A DNA stretch of 64,000 nt from Pseudomonas sp. MWU13-2105. GTDB taxonomy: Bacteria; Pseudomonadota; Gammaproteobacteria; Pseudomonadales; Pseudomonadaceae. Below, piece by piece: positions 40,679 to 47,683 of the stretch. Under the pieces are notes generated by a model, which was not told the DNA's origin, did not search any database, and saw nothing but the letters and a program-made list of their open reading frames with translations. The position numbers were made by a program, and so were the translations under genes. The stretch spans positions 1 to 64,000 of the forward strand of contig NZ_JALLIY010000005.1 in assembly GCF_023242315.1 (NCBI RefSeq), written 5' to 3'. Position 1 is the first letter of the stretch, and the number at the start of each line of letters is the position of its first letter.

Positions 40679-41272
40679 ATGTCCACACTTGAAATCATTG
40701 CTGTCCTGGTCAATGTCCTCGGCGTCTGGCTGACCGCCCGGCGCATCCGCTGGTGCTGGCCGGTCAGCGTCGTTGCGGTGCTGCTCTACGCCTGGATTTT
40801 CTACGACGCCAAGCTGTATTCCGATACCTTGCTGCAAGGCGTCTTCGCCGTGTTGCAGGGGTATGGCTGGTGGCGCTGGAGCCAGGGCGGGCTGAGCGAG
40901 GGCAAGGTCCATGTCGCCCGATTGTCCTTGCGCGAAGGCCTGCTTGGCCTGCTTGGCGGAGCCCTGGGCGCGGCGCTGCTGGGGGCCCTGATGGTGCGGT
41001 TTACCGATGCGGCAGTGCCTTGGGTCGACGCCGCGCTCACCACCTTCAGCCTGGTGGCCAGCGTCTGGGCGGCACGCAAGTATGTCGCCAGCTGGTGGCT
41101 GTGGATCGTGCTGGACGTGATCTACGTCGGCCTGTTCCTGTTCAAGGACCTGCAACTGACGGCAGCGCTGTACGCCGGCTTCGTGGTGCTGGCGATCTAT
41201 GGACTGCGGGCCTGGCGGCAAGATCTGAAATGCCAGGAACAACAGCCATTTCCGCGAGCCGGCGGACTCTAG
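40679..41272 (+). CDS. pnuC: PnuC-type nicotinamide riboside/vitamin transporter
   Basis: A 197-residue inner-membrane protein with about seven hydrophobic segments. PnuC marks include NVLGVWLTARR, WPVSVVAVLLYAWIFYDAKL, GYGWWRW and LASVWAARKYVASWWLWIVLDVIYVGLF-like segments read in order. PnuC proteins move nicotinamide riboside or other vitamins by facilitated diffusion. The start is put at ATG 40679 (MSTLEIIAV). There is no riboswitch or NadR gene beside it that would reveal the exact substrate. Confidence 0.85.
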   Translation: MSTLEIIAVLVNVLGVWLTARRIRWCWPVSVVAVLLYAWIFYDAKLYSDTLLQGVFAVLQGYGWWRWSQGGLSEGKVHVARLSLREGLLGLLGGALGAALLGALMVRFTDAAVPWVDAALTTFSLVASVWAARKYVASWWLWIVLDVIYVGLFLFKDLQLTAALYAGFVVLAIYGLRAWRQDLKCQEQQPFPRAGGL

Positions 41273-41444
41273 TCGATCACGATGGCGACACGGCATCCGG
41301 GGACAAGCGCCTGAGCCCCGCCATCACAGGGCCTCAGCACACTGGACAACACATTTCCGATCTGCCGCCGCCGCCCTCAAGTTATTTGTGTCAACGTCGA
41401 TACACTCCTGTACATAGAATAATTATCTTGCCTCAGGAGGTTCC

Positions 41445-43037
41445 ATGACAGGGATATCGTCGATCAGCGCCTTGACGCTGAGCCCTTCCCAGCTTGTTGG
41501 TAATCTGCCGGCGGGCGTACAGCCTGCCGAAGCGACCGCGGCCATTTCCGCGCCCGCCTCCAGCGTGATTCTCGGCCAGACCAATGTGGTCGAAATCAAC
41601 ACCTACAATGCCCGCGGAGCCTTGCCTGACGCCGCGCCGACGCCCGTCTGGGAAAGAACTCCACTGGACAGGGTGTCGTTCACGATGGGCGGCAACCTCG
41701 CCAGCAAGTCCAACTCCGCCCGTTTTGCCGGCCTGGGTGCGGCGCTGCTGATGCAGCTGGCCGACACTAAAAAGGACATCTCGCAAACGGTGGTCCAGTC
41801 GACCGGCCTCAAGCCGCTCAACGCCGCCGAGGTTGCCGCCGCGCAAACCAGGCTGCACAGCAGCAATGCCGACAGCACGATCAGCCTGACCATCAAGACC
41901 GCCAGCGGTAAAACCGTGACCTTGAGCATGGCGAACCAGGACAGTGGAATGGCCGTGCAGGCCCAAGTGGAAGGCGGCGACCTCACGGATGAAGAGAGCG
42001 CGGCCCTGGCCAAGATGGCCAACGGTTTCCAGACCGCGATCGACGGTTTGACCGCCGAGACGCCCCAGCTGAAGCTGGATGCCCTGACCCAGTTCGACTC
42101 GAAGGTATTTTCGTCGGTCGACCTGAGCACCAAGCTCAAACTCGATGACAAGAACGTCCAGACCCTGGAGTTCCAATCCGATGGCCAGCAACGCTCGGTA
42201 CGCATGAGTGGGCCTTCGGGCGATCTGCAAATGTCCGTGGACTTGAAGAACCAGGCGATTGTCGGCAATGCCACTCAACAGGCCAAGGCGATCCAGAGCT
42301 ACCTCAAGCAGATCGATGCCGCCACCGCCCGGGGTAACGCTGACCGCGATTTGATGTCGATGTTCAAGGATGCGTTCTCCACCCTCAACAGCAACTATGC
42401 CGCGACCCGCACGGCAAGTACGCCGGCGACCGTCGACCCACTTGCACCCAGCGCTCTCGACCGCAACCTGTTGACCGGCCTGGCGGACTTCTCCGCGTCG
42501 GTGACGCAGATACCCCAGGCAAGCAACCCGATGCGTCCCAGCGAACGGGATACCTTCGCTTATAACCTGTCCCAAACCACTCGACTCAAGGGCCGCGATC
42601 CGCAGAACCGTTCCATCGAGCAGGACCAGCGATCGGACCTGAACGCCAGCTACCACAGGGCGCTGTACGCGGGCCAGAAGCTGAAGCTGACCAACCACGC
42701 GGACTCGCAGAACTATCTGTTCTATCGGGTCAACGACACAGCCAGCAGCCAAACCAATATCGGTTATGAAAAGGGTGAGTTGACCCAAGCGTCGGTGAGC
42801 CAGTCGGCCAGCCAATCGACGCAGATTTCCAAATACGTGATGGGCCATCTGATAGAGCAGAAAACGCTCCCCGTCAGCTCCTCGAAAACCCAGAGTTTCC
42901 TGGATGTGCTGGAACGCGCGCTGCACCCGGACAGCACGGACAAGACGCCATCGGGCGCTGCGCGCTTGAAGGAAATCCTGGCCGGCCTGCAGGACAAGAT
43001 ACTGCTGGATTCGTACCCGACAAAACTCAACAGCTGA
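41445..43037 (+). CDS. Unrecognised 530-residue protein
   Basis: It has a strong ribosome site (AGGAGG, 5 bases) before ATG 41445, strong GC bias at third positions and a hairpin after the stop, so this is a genuine gene. There is no signal peptide or membrane segment. The sequence is rich in Ser, Ala, Thr, Gln and Asp; the N-terminal 80 residues look disordered, the middle has alpha-helical stretches (ALAKMANGFQTAIDGL; AIQSYLKQIDAATARG), and the C-terminal part has a Ser/Gln-rich run (ASVSQSASQSTQ). A segment at about 150-230 alternates like beta strands. I do not recognise a family. Confidence 0.75.
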   Translation: MTGISSISALTLSPSQLVGNLPAGVQPAEATAAISAPASSVILGQTNVVEINTYNARGALPDAAPTPVWERTPLDRVSFTMGGNLASKSNSARFAGLGAALLMQLADTKKDISQTVVQSTGLKPLNAAEVAAAQTRLHSSNADSTISLTIKTASGKTVTLSMANQDSGMAVQAQVEGGDLTDEESAALAKMANGFQTAIDGLTAETPQLKLDALTQFDSKVFSSVDLSTKLKLDDKNVQTLEFQSDGQQRSVRMSGPSGDLQMSVDLKNQAIVGNATQQAKAIQSYLKQIDAATARGNADRDLMSMFKDAFSTLNSNYAATRTASTPATVDPLAPSALDRNLLTGLADFSASVTQIPQASNPMRPSERDTFAYNLSQTTRLKGRDPQNRSIEQDQRSDLNASYHRALYAGQKLKLTNHADSQNYLFYRVNDTASSQTNIGYEKGELTQASVSQSASQSTQISKYVMGHLIEQKTLPVSSSKTQSFLDVLERALHPDSTDKTPSGAARLKEILAGLQDKILLDSYPTKLNS

Positions 43038-43068
43038 CCCTGGGGGTCAGCCTTACCCCAGTCACATG

Positions 43069-43102
43069 GGCAACAGGGCGGGGCTCTATCCGCCCTGTTG
43101 CC
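43069..43102. terminator. Perfect 13-bp hairpin after the 530-residue gene
   Basis: GGCAACAGGGCGG (43069-43081) pairs fully with CCGCCCTGTTGCC (43090-43102) around an 8-base loop. It lies between convergent genes (stop at 43037, and the small lipoprotein ending at 43109) and could serve both. There is no strong T-run. Confidence 0.6.
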
Positions 43103-43108
43103 ATGAAT

Positions 43109-43264
43109 TTACCCGCGATATTCCTGACTCCCTCCTCGCTCGTCACCGTAGTAGCGGCCATGCTCACGCCCGCCACCGTGTCCGCCATCGTGCCAGTAAG
43201 GCCAACAGCCCCCCAGCAGAAGGGCGCCAGAAAGTACCAGGATCCATAGGCTCGTGCGTTTCAT
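43109..43264 (-). CDS. Small Gly/His-rich lipoprotein
   Basis: A 51-residue product: hydrophobic signal, lipobox LLGGC (Cys20), then a short Trp/His/Gly/Tyr-rich mature part (WPYWHDGGHGGGREHG). GGAG lies 9 bases before ATG 43264. Short lipoproteins of this kind are common in Pseudomonas; the His-rich tail suggests metal contact, but this is a guess. Confidence 0.6.
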   Translation of the reverse strand: MKRTSLWILVLSGALLLGGCWPYWHDGGHGGGREHGRYYGDERGGSQEYRG

Positions 43265-43453
43265 GTGATCGTTCTCCAGTGCAACGGATTAGCGGCTGCT
43301 CTCATTGCCATGGGCAAGTGTGGTTGGCACAGCAAAATCCCTGAATGCCGGGTAAAGAACGATGACACGCCACCGGCAGTTCGTCGGTTCGCTGCCGCGC
43401 TTAGTGGTAAGGTTGCAGACATAGATGCCGCCCCCTGATCCGGATAGACGAAT

Positions 43454-43939
43454 ATGAAAAACTTCGCATTCAAAGCGGCCATGCCCGCCATGTTGATGCT
43501 GGCCGTCCTCAGTGCCTCCTTCTCGACACAGACGATGGCCGCGAGCAGCTCCGACGCCGTCTCACAGGTGGCCGCCCGTCACGCCAAGAAATACGAAGAC
43601 CTGGTAGAAAAGCGGATCAACGAACTGCACACCAAACTGAAGATCAGCGACAAGCAGTCCGCCCAGTGGGAGGCCTATGCGAAAACCATGCGTGACAATG
43701 CCCATGCCACCGATAAGGCCTACCTGGATCAGGCGCAGAAGCTGCCCTCGTTGAATGCCGATGACGCGATGCAGTCCTATGCCAGGCTGGCCCAGATGCA
43801 CGCGGACAATCTGCGCAAGCTTGCCACCTCATTCAGCGTGCTGTACGGCACACTTTCGGCCGATCAGAAAAAGACCGCCGATAAACTGTTTCGCAGTGAG
43901 CGCGGGGAGCGGCACGAAGTCGCGGACAGATTTCATTGA
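43454..43939 (+). CDS. Periplasmic Spy/CpxP-like (LTxxQ) protein
   Basis: A 161-residue protein with a signal peptide (cleavage after TQTMA) and an all-helical, charged mature part. Two LTxxQ-like repeats are visible: LKISDKQSAQW and LSADQKKTADKLF. This is the pattern of Spy/CpxP chaperones that bind unfolded proteins in the periplasm and respond to envelope or metal stress. It stands beside the small His-rich lipoprotein, divergent from it. Confidence 0.75.
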   Translation: MKNFAFKAAMPAMLMLAVLSASFSTQTMAASSSDAVSQVAARHAKKYEDLVEKRINELHTKLKISDKQSAQWEAYAKTMRDNAHATDKAYLDQAQKLPSLNADDAMQSYARLAQMHADNLRKLATSFSVLYGTLSADQKKTADKLFRSERGERHEVADRFH

Positions 43940-44013
43940 TCCAGTGCGGTGCGTTGTGCGCTACCGAACAGACGTGAGTCGGTAGCGATGCCTGATCCGA
44001 TCAAAGCCCCGAT

Positions 44014-44916
44014 TCAACGAGCGGTTGGGGTCACGGTCAGGTCCAGCCATTCACGCAGGAACTCGATCAGCGCCTGCACCGGCCGCGACCTCTGGCGATG
44101 CTGCGGGTAGACCGCCGATAACATCAGCGGCTCAGGGCAGAAGTCATCCAGCACCGATACCAGCCGCCCATCCTTCAAGGCCGAAGCGACAATGAAGGTC
44201 GGCAGATAGGTAATGCCCATGCCCGCGACGGCTGCGTCCTTGAGCAACTCGCCATTGTTGACCCGCATCCTTCCCGTGACATTGATGATCAATGGCTTGC
44301 CCTGCCCGGCGAAACGCCATTGCACCTGCCGGCCGTGGCCGTAAGGCAGGCAGTCATGACCCTGCAAATCCTCGGGCCTGGCCGGGGTGCCGCGCTCAGC
44401 CAGATAGGACGGGCTGGCGCAATACACCCGCGGGATGGAAGCGATGCGTCGAGCGATCAGCGTCGAATCTTCCAGCACCCCGATGCGCAACGCCAGGTCG
44501 TAGCCCTCCCCCAGCAGATCGACCGGACGGTCGCTGAGATCAACTTCAACCGTGACATCGCCATAGCGTTGCAAGAATGCCGGCAACACTTCGCCCAAGT
44601 GCGCCATGGCAAACGACAGCGGTGCACTCAAGCGAATGGTGCCACGGGGCTCGACGGTCTGGCCGGCGATGCCCTGCTCCACTTGCTCGACTTCACCTAG
44701 CAGACGCAAAGCCGACTCGTAATAACTCTGCCCCAGAGGCGTCATGTCCAGCCGCCGGGTCGAACGATTGATCAGCCGCACGCCCAGGCGCTCCTCCAGT
44801 TGCATCAGCCGGCGGCTGACAAACTGCTTGGACAGGCCCAACTGATCCGCCGCCGCGGTAAAGCTGCCGGAGTCCATGACCTGGCAAAAAATACGCATGT
44901 CTTCGAACGGGTTCAT
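44014..44916 (-). CDS. LysR-family regulator (CrgA-like group)
   Basis: A 300-residue regulator starting MNPFEDMRIF (ATG 44916), with the winged helix at 1-65 (GSFTAAADQLGLSKQFVSRR, LGVRLINRSTRRL) and a LysR substrate domain. The DxxRIFxxV start and SKQFVSRR recognition helix fit the large CrgA-type group. The neighbour downstream is the Spy-like gene on the other strand; the neighbour upstream is another LysR gene. The target is unknown, since no divergent gene faces it. Confidence 0.85.
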   Translation of the reverse strand: MNPFEDMRIFCQVMDSGSFTAAADQLGLSKQFVSRRLMQLEERLGVRLINRSTRRLDMTPLGQSYYESALRLLGEVEQVEQGIAGQTVEPRGTIRLSAPLSFAMAHLGEVLPAFLQRYGDVTVEVDLSDRPVDLLGEGYDLALRIGVLEDSTLIARRIASIPRVYCASPSYLAERGTPARPEDLQGHDCLPYGHGRQVQWRFAGQGKPLIINVTGRMRVNNGELLKDAAVAGMGITYLPTFIVASALKDGRLVSVLDDFCPEPLMLSAVYPQHRQRSRPVQALIEFLREWLDLTVTPTAR

Positions 44917-45042
44917 TGTCACTCTCTGGTTGACAGTCAACACGTTATAGCGGCTTTTCTGCTTTCTGACAGCCCATTTATCGGCGCCCGTGCCGCCGGC
45001 GCCGCACGGTTTCGTTGACCCAGCCCGATGCGTCGGTGACGC

Positions 45043-45966
45043 CTAAGAGGATGTGATGTTCAGGGGCTCTGACATGTACTGACTGATTCGCGAACGCAGC
45101 CAGCGCTCCGCCGGGTCGTTGTCGTGAACGCCGCTCCAGGCCATCGACAGTTGCGCCGCCTCGATGGGAAAAGGCGGTTCTTGCGCCCTCAAGGCACAGC
45201 CTTCAACCAATGCGCAAGCCGCGTAGTCGGGCACCGTGGCGATCATTTCGGTCCCGGCGAGCATCGCTCGCAAGCCACTGAACTGCGGAACCCCCAGCAC
45301 CACGCGGCGGGTACGACCGACCTTGGCCAGGTCAAGGTCGATATTGCCGCTCAGGTCGCCGGAAAACGACACCATGGCGTGGGGCCGCTGACAGTATTCA
45401 TCGAGCGTCAATTCACCAGGCCGATCGTCACCGCGCAACACCTTGCAGGCAATATCGCGCAGCTTCCGACGCTTGGCATTGGCCGGCAATTCGGTGGTGT
45501 AACTGACCCCGACGGAGATCTCCCCGGATGCCAGCAAGGACGGCATCAGCAGATAATTGGCCCGGCGCACCACCACAACGATCCCCGGCGCCTCCTTCTG
45601 CAGTTGCCCCAACAAAGGCGGAAACAAACCGAACTCGGCATCGTCCGAAAGACCGATGCGAAACACCTCGCAGCTCGTCGCCGGATCAAACGCCTTGGCC
45701 CGGCTGACAGCACCCGAGATGGTGTCCATTGCCGGTTGCAGCTCCTTGAGAATCGCCAACGCCCGCGCCGTCGGCTCCATCCCGCGACCGTTGCGCAACA
45801 GCAGCGGGTCGTCGAACAAATCCCGCAGGCGTCCCAGCGCGGCACTCACCGCCGGTTGTCCCATGAACAGTTTTTCTGCCACGCGGGTCAGGTTCTTTTC
45901 GAACATCAGGGCCTCGAAAATCACCAGCAGATTCATGTCGACGCGGCGCAGGTCGCTACGGTTCAT
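45043..45966 (-). CDS. MexT-like LysR-family regulator
   Basis: A 307-residue regulator beginning MNRSDLRRVDMNLLVIFEAL (ATG 45966), very close to the MexT N terminus as I recall it (NRNDLRRVDMNLL). The inducer domain has DDAEFGLFPPLL, SVGVSYTTELPANAKRR and VPDYAACALVEGCAL. MexT activates the mexEF-oprN pump and mexS in P. aeruginosa; neither is in this window, so orthology is uncertain. It is divergent from an AraC gene, with a repeated 20-base site between them. Confidence 0.75.
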   Translation of the reverse strand: MNRSDLRRVDMNLLVIFEALMFEKNLTRVAEKLFMGQPAVSAALGRLRDLFDDPLLLRNGRGMEPTARALAILKELQPAMDTISGAVSRAKAFDPATSCEVFRIGLSDDAEFGLFPPLLGQLQKEAPGIVVVVRRANYLLMPSLLASGEISVGVSYTTELPANAKRRKLRDIACKVLRGDDRPGELTLDEYCQRPHAMVSFSGDLSGNIDLDLAKVGRTRRVVLGVPQFSGLRAMLAGTEMIATVPDYAACALVEGCALRAQEPPFPIEAAQLSMAWSGVHDNDPAERWLRSRISQYMSEPLNITSS

Positions 45967-46096
45967 CAGCACACTCCCATGGGCAAAGCGATCCTGAAGG
46001 ACCGTCACATGCACCCCATGTTGCACTTGAACACGCCCGTCACAATTGCAGCGGTGTGCTGTCCTGGTGGTGTTTCGGCCCCTCGCCAGATGAAGG

Positions 46097-46116
46097 AATT
46101 AACAACGTTTAACTCG
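46097..46116 (+). promoter_or_regulatory. 20-base site shared with 47410-47429 (copy 1)
   Basis: AATTAACAACGTTTAACTCG lies 119 bases before the AraC start and 130 bases before the MexT-like start. Its exact reverse complement stands between the flavodoxin gene and the large regulator. The core AACGTT is self-complementary. Confidence 0.55.
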
Positions 46117-46235
46117 CGCGCCAGTGCCCCGCGACCAAGAATGAAGCCCTCTGTGCAGACCAGTTTTCTAAGGCGGGAAGCTGTTGGCCCAGCATGCAGT
46201 ACGCCAGCGCATCCCCACCAATACGGATATATGCC

Positions 46236-46697
46236 ATGGCCCACATTCAGTACAACGCCAGCCACGCAGCAACCACTGAAACGCGCAAAGCCACCGTGGG
46301 AGGCCTCTCTCCCTGGCGGGAAAGCCTGGTCAAGAAGCTGATCCACGACGGTCTCAGTGAAACACTGGAAGTGACCGAGCTGGCTCGGGCCTGCGCCCTG
46401 TCCCGCAGTCATTTCTCCAGGGCCTTCAAGTGCAGCACCGGCCTGTCGCCGCAGGACTGGATTCGGCGCCAGCGTATCGAACGGGCCAAGCAACTGATCC
46501 AGGACACCGACCTGACGTTGACTCAAATCAGCCTGGAATGCGGGTTCTGCGATCAGTCGCACTTCTGCCACATCTTCACCCGCAGCGAAGGCATCAACCC
46601 GTTTGCCTGGCGCTGCCGAACGGTCAGCTCCGCCCCGCTCAGCAGCAAAAGATCGTCCATGCGTGCGGCCGAACCCGCGACTGCAATCAGCCGTTGA
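46236..46697 (+). CDS. Short AraC-family regulator (DNA-binding domain only)
   Basis: A 153-residue protein that is little more than the AraC/XylS double helix-turn-helix: LEVTELARACALSRSHFSRA, then FKCSTGLSPQDWIRRQRIERA and ISLECGFCDQSHFCHIFTRS. There is no ligand domain, as in SoxS/MarA-type activators that are controlled by their own level. The start ATG 46236 is chosen for protein shape (the 46194 start adds an unlikely leader); the ribosome site is weak in both cases. It may act with the adjacent MexT-like regulator or on the flavodoxin gene. Confidence 0.8.
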   Translation: MAHIQYNASHAATTETRKATVGGLSPWRESLVKKLIHDGLSETLEVTELARACALSRSHFSRAFKCSTGLSPQDWIRRQRIERAKQLIQDTDLTLTQISLECGFCDQSHFCHIFTRSEGINPFAWRCRTVSSAPLSSKRSSMRAAEPATAISR

Positions 46698-46731
46698 GAA
46701 ACGCCAGCAGATCCCCGGGTGCTTGGCTGAT

Positions 46732-47307
46732 TCAAAGCGCCGGATGGCGCATGCGTTCGGCCAGGCGTGCCACCCTCTCACCCAGGCGCGCGGCAGTGCA
46801 GCGGTCTTCGGGAGGTGGCGCATGCTCGGGAGACTGTTCGACATTCGACTGGGCCATGGCCCCCAGGGAACTGCCCAGGCGATTCAATTGCCCATCGAAC
46901 ACGCCAGTGCTGGAGCGCGCCGGCAGCAGGTCGAGACCGACCCAGATCATCGAATGCTGGGCCGCGAAGACGGCCATCTGCAGCAAGGTGTTGAGCTTGT
47001 CGCCGCACAGGCTGCCGGAATTGGTGAACCCGGCAGCGAGTTTATCGCGCCAGGGCTGGGCCAGGTAGAACGACGCGGTGGCCTCCATAAACCGCTTGAA
47101 GGACGCCGAGGCGCTGCCCATGTAGGTCGGGGCACCAAAGATGATCGCATCGGCCTGGTGCAGGCGCTCCCAATGTTCGTCCACTTCCTCGACCGGAATC
47201 AGCCAGCAGACACTGCCCGAATGCCGCTCCACCCCCTGGGCCACCGCTTCGGCCATGACCCGGGTGTGGCCATAGCCACTGTGATAGACCACCACCACAT
47301 TGCTCAT
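46732..47307 (-). CDS. Flavodoxin-fold NAD(P)H:quinone/FMN reductase
   Basis: A 191-residue protein with the FMN phosphate loop VVYHSGYGHTRVMAEA near the N terminus and the GAPTYMGSASASFKRFME segment, typical of WrbA/MdaB-like flavodoxin-fold reductases. Start ATG 47307 follows GGAGGAC. It is divergent from the large winged-helix/ATPase regulator. The shared 20-base site lies 103 bases upstream. The probable role is two-electron reduction of quinones or electrophiles as protection against redox stress. Confidence 0.85.
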   Translation of the reverse strand: MSNVVVVYHSGYGHTRVMAEAVAQGVERHSGSVCWLIPVEEVDEHWERLHQADAIIFGAPTYMGSASASFKRFMEATASFYLAQPWRDKLAAGFTNSGSLCGDKLNTLLQMAVFAAQHSMIWVGLDLLPARSSTGVFDGQLNRLGSSLGAMAQSNVEQSPEHAPPPEDRCTAARLGERVARLAERMRHPAL

Positions 47308-47683
47308 TCCGGCGTCCTCCAGACGTGTTGATCCTTTTTGTTGCAAGAAGGCCGAGGCGTTCCGTTGAACTTGAAGAATTGGATTTTTGGGCGTAGACCG
47401 GATACAGGACGAGTTAAACGTTGTTAATTTTCCAGGGTGCGTGAAAAGCCACGACCCCGCTGCTGGCTAGCGCAGGCCCCGTAAACAGGGCGCCTGTCGG
47501 TGGTGACGGGATGACGCTCCGCCGTAGGTCAACGCGCCACCACATTGCGCTGGCGAAAAAACCTGGGAACATGTCCGGATACCGCGTGAGAGGAGGATTC
47601 AGGCCCGGGTGCCGGGTCCTTATCTACCCTCTGCCACCAGAAGCAGCAGGGCCGACCATCTGAGAAACAGCAGGAGTGAACCG
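47308..47683. promoter_or_regulatory. Divergent promoter region of flavodoxin and large regulator
   Basis: There is no gene in these 376 bases. The 20-base repeat lies at 47410-47429. The rest is GC-rich with no other repeat that I can defend. GGAG at about 47673 serves the TTG start at 47684. Confidence 0.5.
47410..47429 (-). promoter_or_regulatory. 20-base site shared with 46097-46116 (copy 2)
   Basis: On the minus strand it reads AATTAACAACGTTTAACTCG, identical to copy 1, and it points towards the flavodoxin gene at nearly the same distance (103 bases) as copy 1 points towards AraC. The next bases diverge, so this is a discrete site. Confidence 0.55.

Noticed and set aside
41388..41432. 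MexT-type nod box or Fur box upstream of the 530-residue gene
   Set aside because: GTCGAT and a GATAAT-like hexamer are present, but the flanking ATCA/ACYAT half-sites and the third Fur hexamer are missing.
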